64,000 nt of DNA from Arthrobacter beigongshangensis (lineage in GTDB: Bacteria > Bacillota > Bacilli > Bacillales_A > Planococcaceae), in contig NZ_JADHDX010000009.1 of NCBI RefSeq assembly GCF_016820585.1, forward strand, positions 62,001-126,000. Direction: 5' to 3'. Position 1 is the stretch's first letter. Every line of letters starts with the position of its first letter. This document shows positions 1 to 8,749 of this stretch, one piece after another. Made by a program: the position numbers and the translations under genes. Under the pieces are notes generated by a model. It saw only the letters and a program-made list of their open reading frames with translations. It was not told the DNA's origin and did not search any database.

Positions 1-108
1 AAGAAGTCCGTAGATTTTATTTGCATGGATGGAGAAACTGGTGTCCTGTAAAGCTTTAAACTGCCCATATGATTTTGTAAGCTGTTTAACTTCAATCACT
101 TTGTTCAT
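1..108 (-). CDS. ABC transporter ATP-binding protein, N-terminal fragment at window edge
   Basis: The minus strand reads from an ATG at 106-108 into a typical ABC ATPase N-terminus, with an aromatic A-loop region (KSYGQ) and the strand leading to the Walker A loop, and then leaves the window before Walker A. The start codon overlaps the stop of the upstream GntR gene in an ATGA arrangement, so the two are translationally coupled. GntR (YtrA-type) regulators are commonly encoded just before the ABC exporter they control. Only 36 codons are visible, so substrate and subfamily cannot be judged. Confidence 0.8.
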   Translation of the reverse strand, partial: MNKVIEVKQLTKSYGQFKALQDTSFSIHANKIYGLL

Positions 109-476
109 CGTTTGTTATCTCCTCTCCGGATCATATCCGTTAACTGGTCCGCTGTAATTCCAAGCTTCTCCGCTTCCTGAATCATCGTGACTACATACTG
201 TTCGAAAAATTGCTCTTTACGCTTTTCTTTTACTTTTGCACGCGCCCCTTCTGCCACAAACATTCCAATCCCTCGCTTCTTATATAAAATTCCTTCATCT
301 ACCAATAGATTTACACCTTTCGCAGCAGTAGCAGGATTGATTTTATAAAATGCAGCGAACTGATTGGTTGAGGGTACTTGCGATTCTTCCGGCAGGCTAT
401 TTTCAATAATGTCATCCTCAATCCGTTCTGCAATTTGAATGAAAATAGGTCGACCATCATCAATCAAGTTTTTCAC
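105..476 (-). CDS. GntR-family transcriptional regulator, YtrA subfamily
   Basis: A 123-residue protein with an N-terminal winged helix (about residues 8-75; motifs PIFIQIAERI and VPSTNQFAAFYKINPATA) and a short helical C-terminus instead of a large effector domain. This is the architecture of the YtrA subfamily, which represses adjacent ABC transporter operons. The start is GTG at 474-476, preceded by a GA-rich site. It overlaps the following ABC ATPase gene by 4 nt. A near-perfect inverted repeat lies just upstream at 494-517 and is the likely autoregulatory operator. The effector is unknown; cell-envelope stress is the usual theme in this family, by inference only. Confidence 0.88.
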   Translation of the reverse strand: MKNLIDDGRPIFIQIAERIEDDIIENSLPEESQVPSTNQFAAFYKINPATAAKGVNLLVDEGILYKKRGIGMFVAEGARAKVKEKRKEQFFEQYVVTMIQEAEKLGITADQLTDMIRRGDNKR

Positions 477-493
477 TTCTTCACCACCATGTT

Positions 494-517
494 GGTTAGT
501 TACTTATGTAATTAACC
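494..517 (-). promoter_or_regulatory. Candidate GntR operator (10-4-10 inverted repeat)
   Basis: GGTTAGTTAC at 494-503 and GTAATTAACC at 508-517 form an inverted repeat with one mismatch and a TTAT spacer. It ends 18 nt before the GntR start codon. Position and symmetry suit an autoregulatory operator for the YtrA-type repressor; binding is inferred. Confidence 0.55.
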
Positions 518-550
518 ATATAACTTAGAAAAAGAAATGTCAATGCTCAA

Positions 551-606
551 TTGAAAAATAAAAAATACCAGGCAATCGAATTATGTAGATTTCGATTGCC
601 TGGTAT
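551..606 (-). terminator. Intrinsic terminator of the CofE-like gene
   Basis: A perfect 16-bp stem (565-580 with 591-606) around a 10-nt loop. On the minus strand it is followed by a T-rich tract (551-564), just after the stop codon at 621. Confidence 0.9.
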
Positions 607-620
607 AGTTTTCATTTATT

Positions 621-1811
621 TTATTTCGTAAAGTTATCAAAATAACCTTGGATAAAGACAATCGGTGTACCTTTATCTCCACTACCTGACGTCAAGTCAG
701 AAAGAGAACCGATAAGATCTGTTAATTTACGTGGCGTTGTCCCTTGTGCTTCCATTGAACCCGTAAGGTCCTCATCTTTGTTGTTGATGAATGCGGAGAT
801 TGCTTTGTTTAACTCATCCCCACGTAAATCTGCAAAGTTGTTGTCTGCCAAATATTTTAATTTTACCTCGTTTGGCTTACCAGCAAGTCCAGGTGTATAA
901 GCAGGAGAAACGACTGGATCAGCTAGCTCCCAAATCTTGCCGACAGGGTCTTTGAATGCGCCGTCTCCATAGACCATTACTTCGACTACTTTACCTGTTT
1001 TCTCAAGTAGCATGCGTTGAATATTGTCGACAACTGGTTGGCAGTCACGTGGGAAAAGCTTCACGCCGTCATCCGTTGATTTGTTTGAACCAAGTAGACC
1101 GTATTCTTCGTTATAGCCGCTACCGTCCACAGATTCAGCTAAAATATCATCTAGCGTGTACACTTTTTCAGCACCGTTTTCTTCCAGAATACGCTTTGTA
1201 CGGAAACGTGTGTGAATGTCACATGTTAAAACGTTCTTCGTATATTGTAAAATTGTTTTTGGTTTTTGAGAGAAGATAATCTCACATTCAACACCGAATT
1301 CTGCAGCTAATGATTTGTAGTAGTCAATATAATCGACGCCTGTGAACGTGTGCTTTTGGTAGCCAAAATGTTGGCGGAATTCTTGCTCTGTGAGCACATC
1401 CGTCCATGGGTTAATGCCTTTTTCGTCGAGAAGATCCAGGCTGATTAGATGGTTACCGACTTCGTCAGAAGGATAGCTCAGCATGATGACAATTTTCTTG
1501 GCACCTTTGGCAATACCGCGAAGACAGTTTGCAAAACGATTGCGGCTTAGAATTGGGAAAATGACACCGATTGTGTCGTCTCCAAATTTAGCGTGAATAT
1601 CTTTGGCAATATGATCGATGGTTGCATAGTTCCCTTGTGCGCGGGCAACGATAGATTCTGTAATCGAAACGATATCTTTATCATTAATTTGAAAGCCTTC
1701 AACTTCCGAAGCTTTTAATACGCTCTCTACAACGATATCCTCGATATTATCCCCTTGATTGATAATCGGGCAACGGAGACCTCTCGCAACTGTTCCAACT
1801 ACTCTTCCCAA
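621..1811 (-). CDS. Coenzyme F420-0:L-glutamate ligase (CofE)-like protein
   Basis: A 396-residue soluble protein. It resembles the F420_ligase domain family, whose archaeal and actinobacterial members add glutamate to F420-0. Visible features include an early RCPIINQGDN segment, IVARAQGNYATI, and VMVYGDGAFKDPVG. At 396 residues it is longer than the roughly 250-residue archaeal CofE. The start is TTG at 1809-1811 with AGGAG about 9 nt upstream. It stands alone between a strong terminator and a divergent LysR regulator that may control it. Bacilli are not known to make F420, so the true substrate is open: amide-bond formation on another acidic cofactor or peptide is possible. Family call fairly sure, function not. 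Confidence 0.72.
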   Translation of the reverse strand: MGRVVGTVARGLRCPIINQGDNIEDIVVESVLKASEVEGFQINDKDIVSITESIVARAQGNYATIDHIAKDIHAKFGDDTIGVIFPILSRNRFANCLRGIAKGAKKIVIMLSYPSDEVGNHLISLDLLDEKGINPWTDVLTEQEFRQHFGYQKHTFTGVDYIDYYKSLAAEFGVECEIIFSQKPKTILQYTKNVLTCDIHTRFRTKRILEENGAEKVYTLDDILAESVDGSGYNEEYGLLGSNKSTDDGVKLFPRDCQPVVDNIQRMLLEKTGKVVEVMVYGDGAFKDPVGKIWELADPVVSPAYTPGLAGKPNEVKLKYLADNNFADLRGDELNKAISAFINNKDEDLTGSMEAQGTTPRKLTDLIGSLSDLTSGSGDKGTPIVFIQGYFDNFTK

Positions 1812-1890
1812 TAGAATCGCTCCTCATAATTATAAAGTCTATTTACCGAAGGCAAGCCCCGGCGGATATTATCATTATCTAACTATCTAC

Positions 1891-1920
1891 TTGTAATATA
1901 CATCACACTAATGGTATAAG
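1891..1920 (+). promoter_or_regulatory. Putative sigma-A promoter of the LysR gene
   Basis: TTGTAA (1891-1896) and TATAAG (1915-1920) are separated by 18 bp, in the divergent intergenic region between the CofE-like and LysR genes. Imperfect dyad TACTT/AAGTA sequences flank it at 1888 and 1918. Weak consensus, so tentative. Confidence 0.4.
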
Positions 1921-1961
1921 TAAAATTAATATATCGAATGATGGGTATAAGGGGTGCTTAT

Positions 1962-2852
1962 GTGGTAAGTAAACTAGATTTATATAAAGTTTTTTGTCAG
2001 GTCGCGGTCAATAAAAGCTTTTCCAAGGCGGCAAAAGAATTGTATATGACGCAACCAGCCGTCAGTCAGTCCATTATGCAGTTGGAAAAAGAATTGGATA
2101 CACGTCTTTTTAACCGGACGCCAAGAGGCGTATCTTTAACAAATGAAGGAAGCCTTTTATTTGAGTATGCCAATTCAGCCATTAATTTATTGCGTGTTGG
2201 TGAAGAAAAGATTTTGGAGTTTAAAAATTTAACGGCAGGCGAACTTAAAATCGGTGTAGGTGATACGATTTCAAGGTATTTTTTACTACCCTTTTTAGAG
2301 TTTTTTCATAATGGCTACCCGAACATTAAATTCAAAATTGTTAATGGAACAACGGCGGAGCTCTGTGCAAAGCTGAAATCAGGAGAAGTAGATATTGCCA
2401 TTTGCAACCTACCTATTGACGATCCGACGTTGGAAGTCAGACCTTGTTTTGACGTTCAAGATACGTTTGTTTATGGTGAGAAATTTAAAAAGATACTAGC
2501 AAAGCCACTGAGCTTGGATGAATTAGTAAAATTACCGTTAATATTTCTTGAACCACAATCCAATTCAAGAAAATATGTAGAGGACTTTATGACAGCACGT
2601 GGCATACAGTTTTCACCAGAATTTGAATTGGGTTCACATGACTTATTATTGGAGTTTGCCAAAATTAATTTGGGCATTGCTTGTGTGACAAAAGAGTTCT
2701 CCAAAGAGTACTTGGAGAGTGGTCTGTTATCTGAAGTTCAATTGCTCGAAGAAATTCCCAAGAGAAGTATTGGTGTCTGCTTTCTAAGAACGGTGCCTCT
2801 ATCACAAGCTTCTACGCGATTTGTGGAGATTTTAGAGAGCAAGCGATTTTGA
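1962..2852 (+). CDS. LysR-family transcriptional regulator
   Basis: Classic LTTR architecture. An N-terminal winged helix (about residues 3-62, with SFSKAAKELYMTQPAVSQSI and LFNRTPRGVSLT) is followed by a periplasmic-binding-protein-like effector domain of about 200 residues. I place the start at GTG 1962 because AAGGGG lies 7 nt upstream and the protein then begins 5-6 residues before the first helix, as is usual; ATG codons at 1938 and 1941 lack a good ribosome binding site. It is transcribed divergently from the CofE-like gene, the standard layout for an LTTR and its target. The inducer cannot be predicted from sequence. Confidence 0.9.
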   Translation: MVSKLDLYKVFCQVAVNKSFSKAAKELYMTQPAVSQSIMQLEKELDTRLFNRTPRGVSLTNEGSLLFEYANSAINLLRVGEEKILEFKNLTAGELKIGVGDTISRYFLLPFLEFFHNGYPNIKFKIVNGTTAELCAKLKSGEVDIAICNLPIDDPTLEVRPCFDVQDTFVYGEKFKKILAKPLSLDELVKLPLIFLEPQSNSRKYVEDFMTARGIQFSPEFELGSHDLLLEFAKINLGIACVTKEFSKEYLESGLLSEVQLLEEIPKRSIGVCFLRTVPLSQASTRFVEILESKRF

Positions 2853-2978
2853 CTTTTTATAGGCTGGAAGTGGCAAGGCGGTGACCATTACCACTTTTCT
2901 AATGAAAAAGGAAATTCATCACCTTTTCCGTAAATAAATGTTAGAATAATAACATAATTATAGAGGAGGGGTGAGTGT

Positions 2979-3779
2979 ATGGAGTCAGCTACTGAAAGGG
3001 TATTATCGCTTGAAAATGTGACGATGGATTATGGAGGGAAACGCGTATTAAATGGCATTAATTTGGAGGTTTTTAAAGGGCAAATCATTGGTTATATTGG
3101 CCCTAATGGTGCTGGGAAGAGTACGACGGTTAAAATTATGCTTGGGCTAATTGATACTTACCAAGGGAAAGTGGAGATTTTTGGACAGGATATTGCTTCG
3201 GGGGACCCTTCATATAAACGGAAAATTGGATACGTTCCAGAAAATGCAGAAGCGTACGATAATTTGACGGCAATTGAGTATTTAGTCTTTGTTGCGGAGC
3301 TGTACGGGATGAGTCGAGAACATGCGGAAGAAAAAGCGACAAGGCTTATGAAAGAATTTGACTTAAGCGATGTCAGAAACACGCGCCTATCCTCATTTTC
3401 AAAAGGGATGAAACAAAAAGTTTTAATCATTTCGAGCTTACTGCATGATCCGGACTTATTATTTTGGGATGAGCCGTTAAGTGGGCTAGATGCAAATAGT
3501 ATGATGGTGATTCAAGAGATTTTGGTGCAGCTTGCTGCAAAAGGAAAGACTATTTTTTACTCATCACATATTATGGATCTCGTCGAGAAAATTAGTAATC
3601 GCATCGTCCTACTTGTGGAAGGTGAAGTGGTTGCAGATGGTAGCTTTGAGGAGTTACAAGAAATGAGTGAAGAGGGAACGCTTGCTGAGATCTTCAATCA
3701 ATTGACGGGCTTTACTGATCATAAAAACAGGGCGGGGAAATTCGTATCGATTGTACAAGAGGAGCAGACATATGCGTGA
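2979..3779 (+). CDS. ABC-2 type transporter ATP-binding protein
   Basis: 266 residues with Walker A (GPNGAGKST, about residue 42), Q-loop region, signature LSSFSKGMKQK, Walker B (LLFWDEP) and switch His (YSSHIMD). The exporter-type single ATPase domain matches the CcmA/YhaQ-like branch. GAGGAGG precedes the ATG at 2979. The stop overlaps the start of the large permease gene by 8 nt, so the two form a translationally coupled two-gene operon. Substrate unknown. Confidence 0.9.
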   Translation: MESATERVLSLENVTMDYGGKRVLNGINLEVFKGQIIGYIGPNGAGKSTTVKIMLGLIDTYQGKVEIFGQDIASGDPSYKRKIGYVPENAEAYDNLTAIEYLVFVAELYGMSREHAEEKATRLMKEFDLSDVRNTRLSSFSKGMKQKVLIISSLLHDPDLLFWDEPLSGLDANSMMVIQEILVQLAAKGKTIFYSSHIMDLVEKISNRIVLLVEGEVVADGSFEELQEMSEEGTLAEIFNQLTGFTDHKNRAGKFVSIVQEEQTYA

Positions 3780-5409
3780 CTTTCAATCATTGAAATTTCT
3801 AGCGTTATTTAAATCTGTATGTAAGAGGCTAGGTATTGATTACGAAGCGATGGACAAAATCTTGCGCATCAAACTGACGATGGATGAGCGAAGGGTACCA
3901 ACGATTTTTAATGATGCTAGGAAAAAGAAGGATGGCAATCAATTTCTGAAATCACTGTGGATCTATGGCTTGTATGGGCTTATGCTTATTCCATTTATGG
4001 TGCTCGACGGGAATTACATTTTTCAAATGAGTATTGCTTTCGGTATCATTATGTTTTTTTTAGCAACGTCGATGATTTCCGATTTTTCGTCTGTCTTGCT
4101 AGATGTGAGAGATAAAAATATTTTACAAACAAAACCGATAAGTGGAAGAACAATTAGTGCGGCTAAAATTATACATATTATGATCTATATGGCGTTCATT
4201 ACGGGCTCATTTGTGACGATTCCACTCATCGTGGGTCTTTTCAAACATGGCATAGCTTTTACGCTTATTTTTTTAGTAGAGTTACTATTAACAATCCTGC
4301 TTGTCGTCGTCTTTACTTCATTACTATACTTGTTTATCCTTCGCTTTTTTGACGGTGAAAAACTGAAGGATATTATTAACTACGTGCAAATTATTTTAAC
4401 GGTTGGTGTCGTTATTGGCTACCAAATACTTATACGGTCATTTCAGTTTGTTGACTTGGATTTTACGTATCTATTTAGCTGGTGGCACTTTTTCATACCG
4501 CCGATTTGGTATGGCGCACTGTTCGAATTGCTGTTAGCCCATCATGTAAGCGATTATATGCTTGTTTTTGCGATTCTTGCCCTCTGTGTTCCATTGCTCG
4601 CCATGTACAGCTACGCTCGTTTGATGCCTTCTTTTGAACGGAATTTAGAGAAGTTAATGAATGATACGAAAAAAAGGAAGCGGAAAAGCAATTGGTGGGA
4701 TGAGGCGTGGGCAAAAATGGTCTGTTGGAATGCTGAAGAAAGAGTATTCTTCCGTTTTGCTGTGCTAATGATGAAGAAAGAGCGCGAGTTTAAGTTGAAG
4801 GTATATCCGGCGCTTGGGATGTCGCTTGTTTTTCCGTTCGTTTTTATTTTCAATGAATTGCGTGAGCGACCGCTGTCTGATATTGCGACGGGGAATATGT
4901 TTTTATTCATGTACTTTTGTAACCTGATGATCCCTAACATTGTTCACATGCTAAAGTTTTCGGGAAGCTATAAAGGAAGCTGGCTATTTAAGGCTGCGCC
5001 TATTCAACAACCATCTGCTGCCTACAGTGGAGCATTAAAAGCTTTTTTAGTGAAATTGTATGTGCCTATCTTTCTAGTACTTGGCTTTGTGTTTACTTGG
5101 ATTTTCACAGTAAGAATTTTGCCAGACCTATTCGTAATTTTCTTGGTTGGAATTGTACAAATGCTCATAACATATACGATTTTGAAGGCTGGGGAGTATC
5201 CTTTTTCCGAGTCATTTGAATTTGCCCAAGATGCAGGGACAGCAAAAATGCTGCTACTTGGTCTACTGGTCGGTATCTTTGTTGTCGGCCATCTAATTGC
5301 TAGCATCTTTGATTATGGAATTTACGTCTATATTGTAGTGCTTTGCGTAGCTATTTTACTAGGTTGGCGAAGAATGTTCCCACGGAATCATGGTTTAAAA
5401 GCGAAGTAG
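3772..5409 (+). CDS. ABC-2 type permease, large multi-pass membrane protein
   Basis: 545 residues with many hydrophobic segments, for example near residues 70-130, 150-200, 215-235, 260-290, 360-400 and 440-540. A soluble loop rich in Lys/Arg (KKRKRKSNWW) lies near residue 305. I start at ATG 3772 because AGAGGAG sits 8 nt upstream; the open frame begins earlier at 3751 without a better site. It is the membrane partner of the ATPase it overlaps, probably as a homodimer. An N-terminal soluble stretch of about 55 residues precedes the first helix. No substrate can be inferred. A shared bidirectional terminator follows. Confidence 0.82.
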   Translation: MRDFQSLKFLALFKSVCKRLGIDYEAMDKILRIKLTMDERRVPTIFNDARKKKDGNQFLKSLWIYGLYGLMLIPFMVLDGNYIFQMSIAFGIIMFFLATSMISDFSSVLLDVRDKNILQTKPISGRTISAAKIIHIMIYMAFITGSFVTIPLIVGLFKHGIAFTLIFLVELLLTILLVVVFTSLLYLFILRFFDGEKLKDIINYVQIILTVGVVIGYQILIRSFQFVDLDFTYLFSWWHFFIPPIWYGALFELLLAHHVSDYMLVFAILALCVPLLAMYSYARLMPSFERNLEKLMNDTKKRKRKSNWWDEAWAKMVCWNAEERVFFRFAVLMMKKEREFKLKVYPALGMSLVFPFVFIFNELRERPLSDIATGNMFLFMYFCNLMIPNIVHMLKFSGSYKGSWLFKAAPIQQPSAAYSGALKAFLVKLYVPIFLVLGFVFTWIFTVRILPDLFVIFLVGIVQMLITYTILKAGEYPFSESFEFAQDAGTAKMLLLGLLVGIFVVGHLIASIFDYGIYVYIVVLCVAILLGWRRMFPRNHGLKAK

Positions 5410-5421
5410 TAATGGATCATT

Positions 5422-5456
5422 AAAAAACATTTGCCTATGTAGCGGCAAATGTTTTT
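5422..5456. terminator. Bidirectional intrinsic terminator
   Basis: A perfect 13-bp stem (5423-5435 with 5444-5456) and 8-nt loop, with A-run on the left and T-run on the right. It serves both the permease gene (+) and the convergent deacetylase gene (-), whose stop codon it overlaps. Confidence 0.92.
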
Positions 5457-6705
5457 ATTGTAAGTTTACGATTTGTAAATCCTGGGATTGTAGGTAGTCG
5501 ATGATTTGTGGCAATGCGTCGACTACGGCTTGGGATTCATGGAGAAGAATGATGGATCCGGAAGTTTTAGATGTTCGTACAGCATTCATAATTTTATCGG
5601 CATTATGACTTTTCCAATCTTGTGTATCTGTATTCCAAAGAACCATTTTTGCTTGGTTGTTGTTCATGATCTGCAAAGTATCTTCGTTATTAGACCCGTA
5701 AGGAGGTCTAAAAAGTGTAACCTTTTCTTGAATAACATCCTCAATTAATTGATTGGTATGCAAAAGATCGAGTTCCTGTTTTTCGTAAGAAAGCCTTATT
5801 AAATCAGTATGGTTCATAGAATGACTGCCGATTTTATAGCCGTTAGCATGAACGTATTGAACATGATTAGGATATTTGAGGACATTTTTACCAATAAAGA
5901 AAAATGTTCCACCTACTTTATAGTTCTTTAGTATATCTGTAATTTCCTTTGTATATTTTGAGGGACCGTCATCGAAAGTAAGGGCGACGGTACCTGCTTG
6001 AATACTATAGGAAATTACTTCATCGAGCACACTTGTGGGGAGAATTGGTTCACTTACAGAAACAACAGGCTCAGGTTTAGAATCTTCAGGAGAGCTATTA
6101 GCCGTTTGCTGCTGGTCCACTAACGGACTTTTTTCTATAACTGTTAAATCTATAGGAATTTCGTTATTGGCCCCGTTAGCTTTTGCAGTAATATTATGAA
6201 TAACCTCTAATTTATTCATAGGAGAGTGACCATATGAAATAGTGGCTGTAATCAATATCGTTGCGACTGCTATCCAAGAAAATTTACGAAATAACCTATT
6301 TGGCATCGTTTTTTGTTGGACAGGTTTAATGGACTGTGAATGACTAGTTAAAAAGTGGAGCGCTTGAATATGGCTAATTTGCTCACTATATTTAATAGCG
6401 TTCAGTCCGTTTACATAGGCTTCTGAACATGGGAAATAAACTTTTTCGCTTTGGTCTCGATATGTTCTTGTTAAAAAGCTTACATATTGATGGTGGTTTG
6501 CATCCCAAAAACTAGAGAAGGATAATCTATATTTGTGAGATTGTCCAAGTGCCGTCACAGCCTTCAGGTGGTTAGCTGTGTCAGCGTCAATTTTCCAAAG
6601 TAATTCAATATCCTGTTCAAATGTTAGCCTAATTTGAAGAAATGGTTGACTTGCTTCAGTATCAATCGCTACTAGTTCAAGTAATTTTCCCTGATAGGCT
6701 TGCAT
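5455..6705 (-). CDS. Membrane-anchored polysaccharide deacetylase (CE4/NodB domain)
   Basis: 416 residues. From about residue 238 the protein has a full NodB/CE4 set: TFDDGPS (catalytic Asp and metal Asp), HSMNH (metal His pair), RPPYG, a conserved Trp region (DTQDW) and LLHES. These enzymes remove N-acetyl groups from peptidoglycan or chitin-like polymers outside the cell. A single membrane segment (about 140-158, WIAVATILITATISYG) separates the catalytic part from a 135-residue N-terminal region with no recognised domain, predicted cytosolic. Start ATG 6703-6705 is chosen for its strong AAAGGAG site; another ATG lies ten codons upstream. It forms an operon with the coiled-coil gene at 6750. 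Substrate inferred, not shown. Confidence 0.85.
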   Translation of the reverse strand: MQAYQGKLLELVAIDTEASQPFLQIRLTFEQDIELLWKIDADTANHLKAVTALGQSHKYRLSFSSFWDANHHQYVSFLTRTYRDQSEKVYFPCSEAYVNGLNAIKYSEQISHIQALHFLTSHSQSIKPVQQKTMPNRLFRKFSWIAVATILITATISYGHSPMNKLEVIHNITAKANGANNEIPIDLTVIEKSPLVDQQQTANSSPEDSKPEPVVSVSEPILPTSVLDEVISYSIQAGTVALTFDDGPSKYTKEITDILKNYKVGGTFFFIGKNVLKYPNHVQYVHANGYKIGSHSMNHTDLIRLSYEKQELDLLHTNQLIEDVIQEKVTLFRPPYGSNNEDTLQIMNNNQAKMVLWNTDTQDWKSHNADKIMNAVRTSKTSGSIILLHESQAVVDALPQIIDYLQSQDLQIVNLQ

Positions 6706-6749
6706 GAGCTGCTCCTTTCCAAAGTAGTGATTCATGCGCTACTCACCGT

Positions 6750-7478
6750 TTATTCATCTGATGGAGTTGCCTTTGCAGAAAAGGAAAATGACATTCTTTC
6801 TGTAAAGTCATTAATTGTTTGCATTAATTCATTTTTCTCACTAAGAATTTGGGCACATTGCTCTGCGTATTTTTGATTTTCTACTTCCAAAGTTCTGATT
6901 TTTTCCTCGAGCTCCCTAATTGTCAACATGCTTTGATATTGACTGTTTGTAGATTCTTCATTGAGCATATTATACTTATTTATTTCTTTTTCAAGCTGAT
7001 TTGATATTTTTTGGAAGTCGTTATTTGAGGTACTCTGATAATCCTTATAATCTTCAAGAAGCTGATCATAACCCATCTGTTTGTTTGTTAGATTACTTTC
7101 CAATAAACGAATTTCCTTATCCTTGTCATGCGCTAGCTGCTCTTTCTTCATAAGGTCATGTTTGAGGCGGCTAATTGTTTCATTGGCCGTATGTAATTGA
7201 TTTTCGAGACCTTCTTTTTTATACAAAATTAACTGTCGGTCATTGAGCATATTTTCTAGAGAAACAATCATATCCAAGGCGATTTTGTCCTGATTATCTT
7301 TAGAGAATAAGTCTTTATTGCTAGATGAATCCAAGTGATTAGGCTCTTCTTGCATCATGACGTCGTCCTCGACAATTTCAATGATATCTTCTTCAAAACT
7401 ATTTTGCTCGGATTGATTTTGAGTAGATAGAACACCTTTAAACCAACCTTTTGATTTGTTTTTGGTATCTTTGGACAT
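6750..7478 (-). CDS. Predicted cytosolic coiled-coil protein, first gene of the deacetylase operon
   Basis: 242 residues with no recognised catalytic domain. Residues about 60-215 are almost entirely heptad-like (leucine, glutamate, lysine, glutamine rich), predicting a long coiled coil. The N-terminus is basic (SKDTKNKSKGWFKG) and then acidic (EEDIIEIVEDD). No signal peptide or membrane segment is visible. The start at 7476-7478 has AGGAGAT 8 nt upstream; an in-frame ATG 15 codons earlier lacks one. It precedes the membrane deacetylase by 44 nt and probably shares its transcript, so a scaffold or localisation role for the enzyme is a reasonable guess. Confidence 0.72.
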   Translation of the reverse strand: MSKDTKNKSKGWFKGVLSTQNQSEQNSFEEDIIEIVEDDVMMQEEPNHLDSSSNKDLFSKDNQDKIALDMIVSLENMLNDRQLILYKKEGLENQLHTANETISRLKHDLMKKEQLAHDKDKEIRLLESNLTNKQMGYDQLLEDYKDYQSTSNNDFQKISNQLEKEINKYNMLNEESTNSQYQSMLTIRELEEKIRTLEVENQKYAEQCAQILSEKNELMQTINDFTERMSFSFSAKATPSDE

Positions 7479-7614
7479 TACTTCATCTCCTAAATAATAT
7501 GATTGGATTTTAATTTTATTCAAACGATAAAAAGGTTATATATACCTAAGACGAAGATTCGTTTTTCTCTAATGTAGGGAAAAACAATGAAAAATATTAT
7601 ACTACCTTAATCCT

Positions 7615-7642
7615 ATTGTATGACGCTGTAGAATAATGTCAA
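7615..7642 (-). promoter_or_regulatory. Sigma-A-like promoter for the coiled-coil/deacetylase operon
   Basis: On the minus strand TTGACA (7642-7637) and TACAAT (7620-7615) are spaced 16 bp apart, about 140 nt before the coiled-coil gene start. The 324-nt gap 7479-7802 otherwise holds only a TATAAT-like element at 7759-7764 for the plus-strand HAD gene. Confidence 0.55.
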
Positions 7643-7802
7643 CAGAATACTAGTTTGTTGTCGAACAAGGGCGGGAAGGTAGGGCGGGATATTTACCTAA
7701 TGACTTGACAAATTAACGAAAGAATTAAGGAATTTAAAACGTGTCTAGAGGATTAAGGTATAATGAATAGGGTGTAACTGATTAGAAGGGAGATTGATTG
7801 TT

Positions 7803-8663
7803 TTGAGGTTAATCGCGATTGATCTTGATGGTACATTATTATCGGAAAACGGCATCATTAGTGAGGCCAATAAAGAAGCTATTTTGGAAGTGCAAAAACA
7901 GGGAGATATCGTGGCGATATCCTCTGGACGTGCCTTGCCAGACGTGGAGAGAATTCTACAGCCGACGGGGATTGTCTGTCCGATTATGACAGGAAATGGT
8001 GCGGTTTCTTATTATAAAGGACAAGAGATTCAACGTTTTTCAATTCCAACTGGAGTTGTTGAGGAAGTCATTGAAGTACTTGAGCATAGTGGAGTTCACT
8101 ATGAGCTCTACACTGCAAATGGTATTTATAACGGACACGGCGGCAAGGAAGTTTTACAAGAAGAAATTCTCCATGCGACGAAACAGCAAGTAACGGGCTG
8201 GGCGGGAGAAATGCTTCGCCATTATTTAGAAAAACAATATGATTTGAATGGAACGCTATCAACAGCTACCAGCGGGATGCCAAATGTTGAACATTTGGAC
8301 GTTTATAAACTGTTGGTGCTGTCATTGAATGAAGCCAAGCTAGCTGAGCTGAGTAAGGTGTTGTCAGAAAGGATTGACCTGTCGCTTACTTCGTCAGGCA
8401 TCTTCAATTTAGAACTGGGTCATCCTGATGCAGGAAAAGGGAGTGCTTTACGATTCATGGCGAATCATTTAGATATTCCTTTGGAAAACACGGTTGCTAT
8501 TGGAGATAATTATAATGACGTATCGATGTTTGAAATTGCTGGAATGAGCATAGCAATGGGCAATGCGGAAGAGCAGCTGAAGGAAATGAGTACGTATGTA
8601 ACGAAGCATCATAATGAAGATGGGGTTGCTCATGCTTTACGGACATATATTTTACAACAGTAA
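7803..8663 (+). CDS. Cof-type HAD-superfamily hydrolase
   Basis: 286 residues. HAD motif I is IDLDGTLLS (nucleophile and acid/base Asp), motif II is the Ser in AISSGR, motif III is the Lys in DAGKGSALR, and motif IV is GDNYNDVSM. The type-IIB cap between motifs II and III places it with Cof/YidA-like sugar phosphate or flavin phosphate phosphatases. The start is TTG 7803 with AAGGGAG 10 nt upstream; an earlier TTG at 7794 sits on the ribosome binding site. Monocistronic with its own terminator. Exact substrate not predictable. Confidence 0.9.
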   Translation: MRLIAIDLDGTLLSENGIISEANKEAILEVQKQGDIVAISSGRALPDVERILQPTGIVCPIMTGNGAVSYYKGQEIQRFSIPTGVVEEVIEVLEHSGVHYELYTANGIYNGHGGKEVLQEEILHATKQQVTGWAGEMLRHYLEKQYDLNGTLSTATSGMPNVEHLDVYKLLVLSLNEAKLAELSKVLSERIDLSLTSSGIFNLELGHPDAGKGSALRFMANHLDIPLENTVAIGDNYNDVSMFEIAGMSIAMGNAEEQLKEMSTYVTKHHNEDGVAHALRTYILQQ

Positions 8664-8684
8664 GCTAGCTAGATGGATAGAAAG

Positions 8685-8718
8685 ATCCCCTCTGAGTTCT
8701 ATTTCGGAGGGGATTTTA
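8685..8718 (+). terminator. Intrinsic terminator after the HAD gene
   Basis: 8-bp stem ATCCCCTC/GAGGGGAT (8685-8692 and 8707-8714) followed by a short T-run. Confidence 0.8.
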
Positions 8719-8749
8719 GTTAGAGTTGTAATTGGAAAGGAAGGTATGC

